A stretch of DNA of 64,000 nucleotides. Source: Micromonospora sp. HNM0581 (GTDB taxonomy: Bacteria > Actinomycetota > Actinomycetes > Mycobacteriales > Micromonosporaceae). Below the pieces are notes generated by a model. The model saw nothing but the letters and a program-made list of their open reading frames with translations. It made no database searches and was not told the DNA's origin. Where the stretch lies: assembly GCF_012726175.1 (NCBI RefSeq), contig NZ_JAASAD010000015.1, positions 1 to 64,000 on the forward strand, read 5' to 3'. Shown here in pieces: positions 6,482-13,978 of this stretch (position 1 is the stretch's first letter; every line of letters starts with the position of its first letter). Both the position numbers and the translations under genes were made by a program.

Positions 6482-7762
6482 ATGCCCCCGTCACCCGCCG
6501 GTACCCCCGCCATTCCGGTCGACCCGCAGGGCGCCCCGGCTGCCGTGACGGTGACCGAGCAGCAGCCACCCGGCGTGACCGGCGCCGCCCCCACCTCCGG
6601 ATGGCTGGTGCTGGCCGGGATGCTGCTGGTGGCGCTCAACCTACGGGCCGCCGTCACCAGCCTCGGCCCCCTGCTCGACGAGGTACGCGTCGGCCTGGCG
6701 CTCTCCGGCACCATGGCCGGCTTCGTCACCACCCTGCCCACCATCGCGTTCGCCGGCCTCGGCGCGGCCACCCCGTGGCTGGTCCGCCGGATCTCCCCGG
6801 CCAGGCTGCTGGCGCTGGCGATGCTGGCCCTCACCGTCGGGCAGGTGCTGCGGGCGGCGACCGGTTCCGCCGTGGTGTTCCTGTTCACCAGCGCGCTCGC
6901 GCTGGCCGGGATCGCGGTGGCGAACATTCTGCTGCCGATGCTCGTCAAACAGCACTTCCCACATCGCACCGGCCTGGTCACCGGGGCGTACACGATGGCA
7001 CTGACCGTGGGCACGACGGTGGCCGCCGCCTCCGCCGTGCCGGTGGCGCACGCCTTCGGCAGCTGGCGGGCCGGGCTGGGTGTCTGGGCCGGCATGGCGG
7101 CGGTGGCCGTGTTGCCGTGGCTGCCGGCGGCGCTACGCAATCGCACCGTCGCGCGACGGATCGGCGGCGTCCCGCGCTCGGTGGTTCGGCCCGGACGTAC
7201 CCGACTCGGCTGGGCGATGGCTGTCTATTTCGGGGCGCAGTCGCTGAGCGGGTATGCGATCATGGGCTGGTTGGCCCAGCTGTTCCGGGACGCGGGTTTC
7301 CGCCCGCAGGACGCCGGGCTGCTACTCGCCGGAGTGACCGCGCTCGGGGTGCCGATCGCACTGCTGATGCCGACTCTTGCCGGCCGGTTGGGAAACCTGC
7401 GGCCGTTGATCTTCGCGCTGGCCGCCGCCTCCAGCCTGGCCTACCTGGGTCTGGCGTTCGCGCCGCGCGGTGGGGCGGTGCTGTGGGTGGTACTGCTGGC
7501 CTTCGGGCAGGGCGCGTTTCCGCTCATCCTGGCCACCATCGGGCTGCGGGCCCGCACCGCCGACGGGACGGTGGCGCTCTCGGCCTTCGCGCAGAGCACG
7601 GGTTACCTGATCGCGGCGCTCGGCCCGCTGCTGGTGGGCATCCTCCACGACGCGACCGGGGCATGGCTGGCGCCGATCGGCTTCCTACTCGTGGCTCTCA
7701 CCGTGCAGACCTGCGCAGGTGTGCTGATCGCCCGCCCCCGCTACATCGAGGACGAGCGCTGA
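6482..7762 (+). CDS. MFS transporter, CynX/NimT-like
   Basis: Integral membrane protein of 426 residues with about 12 hydrophobic segments after a 38-residue hydrophilic N-terminus. The first helix, GWLVLAGMLLVALNLRAAVT, with the NLRAAVTSLGPLL signature, is characteristic of the CynX/NimT (cyanate/2-nitroimidazole) branch of the major facilitator superfamily. The start at ATG 6482 was preferred over an in-frame GTG 57 bases upstream because it sits at the leaderless spacing from TAGTGT. It probably exports or imports a small anion or drug, and the substrate is unknown. It is divergent from its probable GntR regulator. Confidence 0.85.
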   Translation: MPPSPAGTPAIPVDPQGAPAAVTVTEQQPPGVTGAAPTSGWLVLAGMLLVALNLRAAVTSLGPLLDEVRVGLALSGTMAGFVTTLPTIAFAGLGAATPWLVRRISPARLLALAMLALTVGQVLRAATGSAVVFLFTSALALAGIAVANILLPMLVKQHFPHRTGLVTGAYTMALTVGTTVAAASAVPVAHAFGSWRAGLGVWAGMAAVAVLPWLPAALRNRTVARRIGGVPRSVVRPGRTRLGWAMAVYFGAQSLSGYAIMGWLAQLFRDAGFRPQDAGLLLAGVTALGVPIALLMPTLAGRLGNLRPLIFALAAASSLAYLGLAFAPRGGAVLWVVLLAFGQGAFPLILATIGLRARTADGTVALSAFAQSTGYLIAALGPLLVGILHDATGAWLAPIGFLLVALTVQTCAGVLIARPRYIEDER

Positions 7763-7772
7763 GCCGTCGCGC

Positions 7773-8129
7773 TCAGGACGAGGCCGGCGTCGGATCGCCG
7801 GCGACCGCCTGCTCGACCGTGGGATAGGTGTGCAGCACCTCGACCAGGCCACTCACCTCCAAGATCCGCAGCACCCCGCGCTGTGGCGCGGCGAGTCGGA
7901 CCACACCGCCGGCCTCGTCGCAGCTGTTCTTCGCGCGGACGAAGACCGACAGGCCGGTGGAGTCGCAGAACGAGACGTCCGACAGGTCGAACACGAGGCG
8001 ACTGCGCCCCTTGTCGAGCAGATCGGTGATCTGGTCCTGCAACTGCGGTGCGGTGGCCATGTCCAGCTCGCCTGCGACCGACACGACGACCACGTCACCG
8101 CGTTGTTCCGTGTGTACCGTCAAGGACAT
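7773..8129 (-). CDS. STAS-domain anti-anti-sigma factor
   Basis: Protein of 118 residues and a single STAS domain like SpoIIAA/RsbV. Conserved blocks are VVVVSVAGELDMATAPQL and LVFDLSDVSFCDSTGLSVFV. The latter holds the phosphorylatable Ser of DSTGL (about residue 58), the target of an RsbW-type kinase and a SpoIIE/RsbU-type phosphatase. The start at 8129 has a full AGGAGG 8 bases upstream. That ribosome binding site can pair with an upstream CCTCC (hairpin at 8138-8155). It is divergent from the rsbR operon, whose PP2C enzymes are obvious candidate partners. Confidence 0.9.
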   Translation of the reverse strand: MSLTVHTEQRGDVVVVSVAGELDMATAPQLQDQITDLLDKGRSRLVFDLSDVSFCDSTGLSVFVRAKNSCDEAGGVVRLAAPQRGVLRILEVSGLVEVLHTYPTVEQAVAGDPTPASS

Positions 8130-8137
8130 TCGCCAGA

Positions 8138-8155
8138 CCTCCTGTTTATCGGAGG
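8138..8155 (-). promoter_or_regulatory. Hairpin that would hide the Shine-Dalgarno of the STAS gene
   Basis: On the minus strand, CCTCC and GGAGG flank an 8-base GATAAACA loop, and the second arm is the AGGAGG ribosome binding site. If the transcript begins upstream of 8155, the site would be sequestered. If GATAAA is instead the promoter -10, the first arm would not be transcribed and the pairing would be irrelevant. Confidence 0.35.
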
Positions 8156-8257
8156 AACGGTATCCCACTCAGGCCGTGGTACGCAGAACGGGAGCAGGAT
8201 CAGGTGTCGACCATCATTCCGTTGCTCTGCGTCAAGTAGTTCGACGGGCCCCGGTGA

Positions 8258-8263
8258 TAGAGT
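8258..8263 (+). promoter_or_regulatory. -10-like element for the rsbR operon
   Basis: TAGAGT lies 30 bases before the rsbR ATG. A clear AGGGGG ribosome binding site (8281-8286) lies 7 bases from the ATG, so this operon has a leader, unlike many genes here. No convincing -35 box or stress-sigma (GTTT...GGGTA) pattern was found. Confidence 0.35.
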
Positions 8264-8293
8264 CCGGCCGGTCCAGGTCTAGGGGGTATTGCC

Positions 8294-9154
8294 ATGGCGC
8301 TCAGCGCTGACGAAAGTGGCCGGCTGGGTGAGCTGCTGACCAGCCGGGCCGAACAGGTCACCCAGCGGTGGACCGAGATCATGGTCGGGCAGTTGCGGGG
8401 CCGGCTCAGCCAGGCCGAGCTGGTCCGGCAGGTGCAGGAGCTGCATCGCGCCCTGCTCGACGCGCTCGGCAAGGGCACCGTCGACCTGCAGGCCGAGGAA
8501 TCCACCGAGTTGCGGGCCGTGCTCGCGGAGTTCTCCCGTGGGCAGGCACGGCAGGGTCTCTCCGCCACCGAGACCGCCACCGGGGTGTTCGCCCTCAAGG
8601 AGGCGTTGCTCGCCGCACTGGAGGCCGACCAGAGTGTCGAGACGCTGCGTGACTACGTCGCCTTCTCCGCACTTGTCGACCAGATGGGCCTGTTCACCTT
8701 CGAGACCTTCGTCCGGGCCCGCGAGAGCCTGATCGCCGACCAGGCGGAGCAGCTGCTGGAGCTTTCGACGCCGGTGGTCAAGCTCTGGGAGGGCGTGGTG
8801 GCGGTGCCCCTGGTCGGCACCCTCGACTCGGCCCGCGCCCAGGTGGTGATGGAACGGCTGCTGCAGACCCTGGTCGACACCGGCTCGCCGTACGCGATCA
8901 TCGACATCACCGGCGTACCGGCGGTCGACACGCAGGTGGCCCAGCACATCCTGAAGACCGTGGTGGCCGCCCGGCTGATGGGTGCCGACTGCATCATCTC
9001 CGGCATCCGACCGCAGATCGCGCAGACCATCGTCGCGCTCGGCATCGAGTTCGGCGATATCGCCACCAAGGCGAGCCTGGCCGACGCGCTGCGGCACGTA
9101 CTGCGGCTCACCGGGGTCGAGACCTCCCGTCGCCAGCCACGCCGGGAGGCATGA
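8294..9154 (+). CDS. rsbR: RsbR-type stressosome scaffold protein
   Basis: Protein of 286 residues. An N-terminal helical RsbRD/RsbR_N-like sensor region (about 1-155) contains LGELLTSRAEQVTQRWTEIM and GLSATETATGVFALKEALL. A C-terminal STAS domain (about 160-275) contains VPLVGTLDSARAQVVMERLL and YAIIDITGVPAVDTQVAQHI. The phospho-acceptor position carries Thr in VDTQVAQ, as in RsbR. In Bacillus, RsbR and RsbS build the stressosome that sequesters RsbT. It is the first gene of a coupled operon and overlaps rsbS by 4 bases (ATGA). The signal sensed by the N-terminal region is unknown. Confidence 0.9.
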   Translation: MALSADESGRLGELLTSRAEQVTQRWTEIMVGQLRGRLSQAELVRQVQELHRALLDALGKGTVDLQAEESTELRAVLAEFSRGQARQGLSATETATGVFALKEALLAALEADQSVETLRDYVAFSALVDQMGLFTFETFVRARESLIADQAEQLLELSTPVVKLWEGVVAVPLVGTLDSARAQVVMERLLQTLVDTGSPYAIIDITGVPAVDTQVAQHILKTVVAARLMGADCIISGIRPQIAQTIVALGIEFGDIATKASLADALRHVLRLTGVETSRRQPRREA

Positions 9155-9567
9155 TGGAGCGGGTGCCGATTCTCAAGATCGGCGAAATCCTGCTGGTCTC
9201 CATCCAGGTCGACATGTCCGATCAGACGGCCGTCGCACTCCAGGAGGACCTGGCCGAGCGGATCGTCGCCACCGGCTGCCATGGCGTGATCATCGACATC
9301 ACCGCGTTGGACATCGTCGACTCCTTCGTCGGGCGGATGCTCTCCACCATCGCCTCGATCTCCCGGGTACTCGACGCGGAGACGGTGGTCGTGGGAATGC
9401 GCCCGGCCGTCGCCATCACCCTGGTCGAGCTGGGGTTGTCGCTCAACGGCATCCGTACCGCGCTCAACGTCGAGCGGGGCATGGAGCTCATCGCGATCGA
9501 CCGGGCCGACTACGACCACGACGAAACGGGCGACGATCCGATCCCAGAGCCGACGGCCTCACCGTGA
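9151..9567 (+). CDS. rsbS: RsbS-type STAS antagonist
   Basis: Protein of 138 residues and a single STAS domain. It opens with VPILKIGEILLVSIQ, the RsbS signature, and carries LDIVDSFVGRMLSTI with the conserved phosphorylatable Ser (about residue 59). The VGMRPAVAITLVELGLSL block is also typical of RsbS. It is the second stressosome core protein, binds RsbT, and releases it when phosphorylated. It has a roughly 20-residue acidic C-terminal extension. It overlaps rsbR (ATGA) and rsbT (GTGA), so the three are probably made in fixed proportion. Confidence 0.93.
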   Translation: MMERVPILKIGEILLVSIQVDMSDQTAVALQEDLAERIVATGCHGVIIDITALDIVDSFVGRMLSTIASISRVLDAETVVVGMRPAVAITLVELGLSLNGIRTALNVERGMELIAIDRADYDHDETGDDPIPEPTASP

Positions 9568-9983
9568 CGAGCGGGGCCGACCTGGGCCGCCCCCAGGCGC
9601 AGACAGTCGGCAGCGACGAGGATGTCGTACGCGTCCGGCAGCTCGTGCGTACGGTGGCCGTGGCGGTCCGGCTCTCCCTGGTCGACCAGACCAAGGTGGT
9701 CACCGCGGCCAGCGAACTCGCTCGTAACACGCTCGTCTACGGCGGCGGCGGCACGGTCGAGGTGATCGCGGTCGACAACGGCCGCCGGGCCGGTATCCAG
9801 ATCGTCTTCGCCGACTCCGGTCCCGGCATCGCCGATCTGGACCTGGCGTTGACCGACGGTTACACCACAGGTGGCGGCCTCGGCCTCGGACTCAGCGGTG
9901 CCCGCCGGCTCGTCGACGAGTTCGACATACAGACCGCACCCGGTCAGGGCACCCGGATCACGATCACCAAGTGGTCCCGGTGA
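9564..9983 (+). CDS. rsbT: RsbT-type serine kinase / switch protein
   Basis: GHKL-fold kinase of 139 residues. It opens into DVVRVRQLVRTVAVAVRLSL and VDQTKVVTAASELARNTL, the RsbT N-box region (about 40-57). The ATP motifs DSGPGI (about 84-89) and GGLGLGLSGARRL follow. In the known model it phosphorylates RsbR and RsbS, leaves the stressosome and activates an RsbU-type phosphatase. The GTG start overlaps the rsbS stop (GTGA). The probable phosphatase target is the receiver-PP2C protein three genes downstream, or the RsbX-like fusion next to it. Confidence 0.92.
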   Translation: MTSGADLGRPQAQTVGSDEDVVRVRQLVRTVAVAVRLSLVDQTKVVTAASELARNTLVYGGGGTVEVIAVDNGRRAGIQIVFADSGPGIADLDLALTDGYTTGGGLGLGLSGARRLVDEFDIQTAPGQGTRITITKWSR

Positions 9984-10993
9984 CAGCCGAGCCCGTCGCC
10001 GACCGAGGCAGCTGGTTCCGGGTGGAGAACGGCAGCGCAGGCAGCGCCGTACGACGGGCCGCAGAGCGGCTGGGCGACCAGTTGGGACTAGCCGAGGGGC
10101 GGGTCGCCGACCTGGCCATCGTCGCCGCCGAACTGACAAGCAACCTCATCAAGCATGCCGACGACGGGTTGCTGCTGCTCCGGCCGGTACGCCGTGAAAT
10201 GGACGCCGGTGTGGAGATGATCGCGGTCGACAGCGGCCCCGGCATGGTCGACCTCGCCGACTCCGCCCGCGACGGGCACTCGACCGTCGGTACCCTCGGC
10301 ATCGGTCTGGGTGCCATCGTCCGACAGGCCAGCTGGTTCGACGCGTACTCGCGGCCGGGCCGGGGGACGGTCATCGCGGTGCGGATCTTCGCGGAGCCGG
10401 ACACCGAAATGTCCTGGGCTGATGGTCTGACCCGGCCGTTGAGTGGTGAGACGGTCAGCGGGGATGGTTACGCTGCCCGGGTCGTGGGTGACCGCCGGCA
10501 GGTGATGGTCACCGACGGGCTCGGGCACGGGCCGTTGGCCGCTGCGGCGACCGAGGCGGCACTCGCCGCCTTCCGGAGCGCTCCGGCCGCACCGCCGGCA
10601 GAGGTGGTCGGCCATCTCCACCGGTCGATGTCGCACACCCGTGGTGCGGCGGTCGCGGTGGCCGAACCGGACCCGGCCACCGGAGTGCTGCGCTACGCGG
10701 GGTTGGGCAACATCGCCGGCGCTGTCGTCGCCGACGACGGCCGGCGCCGAGGGCTGGTCTCCCTGCCCGGCATCGCCGGGCACCAGCGCCCGGTGATCCG
10801 GCAGTACGACTACCCCTTCGAGGCCGACAACCTGCTGGTCATGCACACCGACGGTGTGGTCGATCGGTGGCAGCTCGTCGACTATCCAGGGCTGGCCGTG
10901 CGGTCGCCTCTGGTGGTGGCCACGACTCTGCTGCGTGACGCCGGTATCCGACGCGACGACGCCGGAGTATTGGTGGCGAGGGGCTGGTCGTGA
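9980..10993 (+). CDS. RsbT-like ATPase fused to an RsbX/SpoIIE-like phosphatase
   Basis: Protein of 337 residues with two modules. Residues 1-135 form a GHKL ATPase like RsbT/RsbW (AELTSNLIKHA N-box, DSGPGM, LGIGLGAIVRQASWFDAYS). Residues about 145-337 form a PP2C-type domain (VTDGLGHG, LRYAGLGNIAG, VMHTDGVVD, DDAGVLVARG) of the small RsbX type. In Bacillus, RsbX dephosphorylates RsbR and RsbS to reset the stressosome. Here that activity seems tethered to an ATPase. GTG 9980 was chosen because it overlaps the rsbT stop (GTGA); a GTG at 9971 is an alternative. Fusion of the two activities in one chain is notable. Confidence 0.85.
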   Translation: MTAEPVADRGSWFRVENGSAGSAVRRAAERLGDQLGLAEGRVADLAIVAAELTSNLIKHADDGLLLLRPVRREMDAGVEMIAVDSGPGMVDLADSARDGHSTVGTLGIGLGAIVRQASWFDAYSRPGRGTVIAVRIFAEPDTEMSWADGLTRPLSGETVSGDGYAARVVGDRRQVMVTDGLGHGPLAAAATEAALAAFRSAPAAPPAEVVGHLHRSMSHTRGAAVAVAEPDPATGVLRYAGLGNIAGAVVADDGRRRGLVSLPGIAGHQRPVIRQYDYPFEADNLLVMHTDGVVDRWQLVDYPGLAVRSPLVVATTLLRDAGIRRDDAGVLVARGWS

Positions 10994-12339
10994 CCACGAC
11001 GCTGCTGCTCCAGATGACCCTGCGGGTCGAGCAGGACATCTTCGTGGTCCGCCAGCGAGGCCGCGAAGTTGCCGTCGCGGTCGGACTCGAACGGCAGGAC
11101 CAGGTCCGCATCGCCACCGCGCTCAGTGAGGTCGCCCGGGACCTGCTGCGGGCGGTCGGCGGCGCCGATGTCGCGTTCGCCATCGTCGAGTCAGCGGACG
11201 GCCGTCGCCACCTGCGCGTCGATCTCACCCCGGTGACTCCTCTGCCGGGCGGGCGATACGAACCGGAGTCCGGTGCGGTGGCACGCCTGGTGGACACATT
11301 GAGCGTGTTGACGGTCCAGCGGGATACCGTCGTCAGGATGTCACGACGAGTCCCGGCCACCGCGCGGGCGCTCACCGCCGAGCGCCTGGCCGAGCTGCGT
11401 GCCCAGCTCGTCGAGAGCGCACCGAGCACCGTCGAGGACGAACTCGCCACCCAGAACCTGCAACTCGTCAGCGCGCTCGACGAGGTGCGCAGTCAGCGCG
11501 ACGAACTGGCCCGGCTCAACGAGGAACTGGAACAGACCAACCGGGGCGTGATGGCGCTCTACCAGCAGCTCACCGACGAGCTGGAGGCGACCAACCGGGG
11601 TGTCGTCGCCCTCTACGCGGAGCTTGACGAGAAGTCGGCGCAGCTGCGGACGGCGAGCGAGTCCAAGAGCCGGTTCCTGGCCAACGTCAGCCACGAACTG
11701 CGGGCACCGGTGACCGCGATCATCGGGCTGGCCCGTCTGCTCGCCGACTCCGCTTCCGACCCACTCACCACCGAACAGGAACAACAGGTGGGGCTCATTC
11801 GCTCCTCCGCCTCGGATCTGCTTACCCTGGTGAACGAGCTGCTCGACCTGGCGAAGGCGGAGTCGGGCCGGATCGAGCCGGAGTGGGCCGAGGTGGACCT
11901 GCGGGCCCTGTTCGGTCAACTGCGGGGCACGCTCAGGGCGTTGCCCGCCGCGGAGGAGGTCGACCTGGTGGTGGAGGAGCCGGCAGCGCCCGCCACGGTG
12001 CGTACCGACGAGGTGTTGCTCGCCCAGGTGCTGCGTAACCTGCTGCACAACGGCATGAAGTTCACCACCCGGGGTGAGGTCCGGTTGCGGGCCGAACAAC
12101 GTCCCGACGGATGGCGGTTGACCGTCTCCGACACCGGCCCGGGCATCCCACCGCAGCTGCACGATCGGGTGTTCGAAGAGTTCTACCAGGTGCCGGGCTC
12201 GTCGCGGGTCGGTGGCACCGGTCTCGGTCTGCCGTACGCCCGGCGGCTGGTGAACCTGCTCGGCGGCACTCTCGAACTGGCCAGCGAGCCGGGGCTCGGC
12301 AGTACCTTCACAGTCTGGCTCCCCTCGGACGGAACGTGA
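10990..12339 (+). CDS. Histidine kinase with RsbT-like N-terminal domain
   Basis: Protein of 449 residues. Residues 1-110 resemble RsbT (DIFVVRQRGREVAVAVGLER, then VRIATALSEVARDLL) but lack good G-box motifs, so this is probably a protein-interaction module. A coiled coil follows (about 140-225, with the near-duplicate LEQTNRGV and LEATNRGV). The HisKA domain has the phospho-accepting His of FLANVSHELRAPV (about residue 235), and the HATPase domain shows VLRNLLHNGMKF, DTGPGI and GTGLGLPYARRL. No membrane segment is seen, so it is cytosolic. It is coupled by GTGA overlap to the upstream fusion gene and lies 1 base from the receiver-PP2C gene, its likely phosphorylation partner. Confidence 0.88.
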   Translation: MTTTLLLQMTLRVEQDIFVVRQRGREVAVAVGLERQDQVRIATALSEVARDLLRAVGGADVAFAIVESADGRRHLRVDLTPVTPLPGGRYEPESGAVARLVDTLSVLTVQRDTVVRMSRRVPATARALTAERLAELRAQLVESAPSTVEDELATQNLQLVSALDEVRSQRDELARLNEELEQTNRGVMALYQQLTDELEATNRGVVALYAELDEKSAQLRTASESKSRFLANVSHELRAPVTAIIGLARLLADSASDPLTTEQEQQVGLIRSSASDLLTLVNELLDLAKAESGRIEPEWAEVDLRALFGQLRGTLRALPAAEEVDLVVEEPAAPATVRTDEVLLAQVLRNLLHNGMKFTTRGEVRLRAEQRPDGWRLTVSDTGPGIPPQLHDRVFEEFYQVPGSSRVGGTGLGLPYARRLVNLLGGTLELASEPGLGSTFTVWLPSDGT

Positions 12340-12340
12340 C

Positions 12341-13876
12341 GTGGACGGCGCGGCGACAGTGCTGGTGGTCGACGACAGTCGGACCAAGCGCTACCTCCTG
12401 GTGAACTGGCTCTCCCGTGCGGGCTTCACCGTGCTGGAGGCGGAGACCGGCGGCGAGGCACTCGATCGGGTCGGTGTCGACCCGATCGATCTCGTGGTGC
12501 TCGACGTCCGGTTGCCGGATCTGAGTGGCTTCGAGGTGTGCGAGCGGATCAAGTCCGCGCAACCGGCGATGCCGGTGATCCACGTGTCCGCGCACGCTAT
12601 CGACACCGCCGACCGCACCCAGGGGCTGAACCGAGGAGCCGACGCGTACCTGGCGGAGCCGATCGAGCCGGACGAACTGGTCGCCACAGCCCAGTCGGTG
12701 CTGCGGTACTACCAGGCCCGACGTCGCGCCGAACTGCTCGCCGAGCGGCTCACCGGGCTGGCGGACACCACCGTGGCGGTGCATGCCGCACCGAGCTTCA
12801 CCAGGTTGCTTCAGGTGGCGGCGGCCGGCGCGGCAGAGATCTTCAAAAGTCCCGCCGCGGTGGTCGCCGAGACCTTCGACGGTGACTGCCTGGCTGGTGT
12901 CTGCGCCGGTCCGGGCGGCGAGCCGCGGGTCGTCCCGTGGATCGTCGACGACACCGGGGTGCCGACCGGAGGAACGGTCCGGGTGGAGGAGCCGGCCGCT
13001 TGGGCGCTCGTCGACTGGCCGGCCGGCGACACCGTCACCGTCGCGGCGGCCCGGCTACGCGAGGACCGCGCGCCGCTCTACGTGGTGGTACCGACCTCGA
13101 CCCAGACTGCCCGAACCCCTGTGCTGGTGCAGTTGGCGCAGGCGGTGGCCTCCGCCGTGGAGGCGCAACGTTCCTTCGACGAGGAGCACCGGATCGCGGT
13201 GACGCTGCAACGCAGCCTGCTGCCGCGTCAGATCCCGCAGATCACCGGTCTCGACCTGGCCGTACGCTACGAGCCGGCTAGCGCTCAGACCGAGGTCGGC
13301 GGTGACTTCTACGAACTGGTGATGCTCGACGGTCACCTGCTGGTGGCTATCGGGGACGTGGCCGGTCACTCCCTGCACGCCGCCACCATCATGGCTGAGC
13401 TGCGGCACGCCCTGCGGGCGTACGCGGTCGAGGGGCATCAGCCGGGTGAGATTCTGCACCGGGTCAACGAGCTGATGCGTACGCTGCTGCCCAGCGAGCT
13501 GGCGACGATCTGCGTGCTGCTGCTGGAGCCGACCACCGGTCGTATCCGTATGGCCAGCGCCGGTCACCTGCCTCCGTTGCTGGTCCAGGATGGTAAGGCC
13601 GAGTACGTGCAGCACGCCGCCCCGCTGCTCGGGGTACGCGCGCCCCGCCCCGCCGATTTGGAGTTTGTGCTGCCGGCCGGGGCGACGATGGTCTTCTACA
13701 CCGACGGGCTGATCGAACGGCGGGACGTCACCATCGACGACGGGCTGGCCGCGCTCGCGACGTGTGCCGCCGAGGTAGACGACGACCTCGACCGCTTCTG
13801 TGAGCGGCTGCTCGTCGAGCTGGCCCCGGAGGAGATTCAGGACGACGTGGCCGTCCTCGTCCTCCGTCGCCACTGA
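12341..13876 (+). CDS. Response-regulator receiver fused to RsbU/SpoIIE-type PP2C phosphatase
   Basis: Protein of 511 residues. The receiver domain (about 5-125) has VLVVDDSRTKRYLL, the phospho-accepting Asp in LVVLDVRLPD (about residue 54) and an SA switch motif. The usual Lys of KP is Glu (YLAEPIEP). A middle region of GAF-like length (about 145-285) precedes the PP2C/SpoIIE domain (about 290-511: QRSLLPRQIPQI, EVGGDFYEL, IGDVAGHSLHAA, YTDGLIERR, DDVAVLVLRR). It probably dephosphorylates a STAS protein when activated by the upstream kinase and/or RsbT. It is the last gene of the operon, with a hairpin after it. Confidence 0.9.
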   Translation: MDGAATVLVVDDSRTKRYLLVNWLSRAGFTVLEAETGGEALDRVGVDPIDLVVLDVRLPDLSGFEVCERIKSAQPAMPVIHVSAHAIDTADRTQGLNRGADAYLAEPIEPDELVATAQSVLRYYQARRRAELLAERLTGLADTTVAVHAAPSFTRLLQVAAAGAAEIFKSPAAVVAETFDGDCLAGVCAGPGGEPRVVPWIVDDTGVPTGGTVRVEEPAAWALVDWPAGDTVTVAAARLREDRAPLYVVVPTSTQTARTPVLVQLAQAVASAVEAQRSFDEEHRIAVTLQRSLLPRQIPQITGLDLAVRYEPASAQTEVGGDFYELVMLDGHLLVAIGDVAGHSLHAATIMAELRHALRAYAVEGHQPGEILHRVNELMRTLLPSELATICVLLLEPTTGRIRMASAGHLPPLLVQDGKAEYVQHAAPLLGVRAPRPADLEFVLPAGATMVFYTDGLIERRDVTIDDGLAALATCAAEVDDDLDRFCERLLVELAPEEIQDDVAVLVLRRH

Positions 13877-13899
13877 GGGGCACCTGACCGGCCGGTGGC

Positions 13900-13967
13900 G
13901 CTCGCGGAGTGCGGCATGTCGGGCCTTCCCGAGTCTGGGAGACCGCGAGATGCCGCACTCCGCGAGC
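13900..13967. terminator. Long hairpin between convergent genes
   Basis: GCTCGCGGAGTGCGGCAT (13900-13917) and ATGCCGCACTCCGCGAGC (13950-13967) form 18-bp perfect arms around a 32-base loop. It begins 24 bases past the stop of the receiver-PP2C gene and 12 bases from the stop of the opposing oligopeptidase gene, so it may end both messages. Its length and clean sequence suggest a mobile intergenic repeat as well as a terminator. Confidence 0.6.
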
Positions 13968-13978
13968 ACGGCTGCCGG

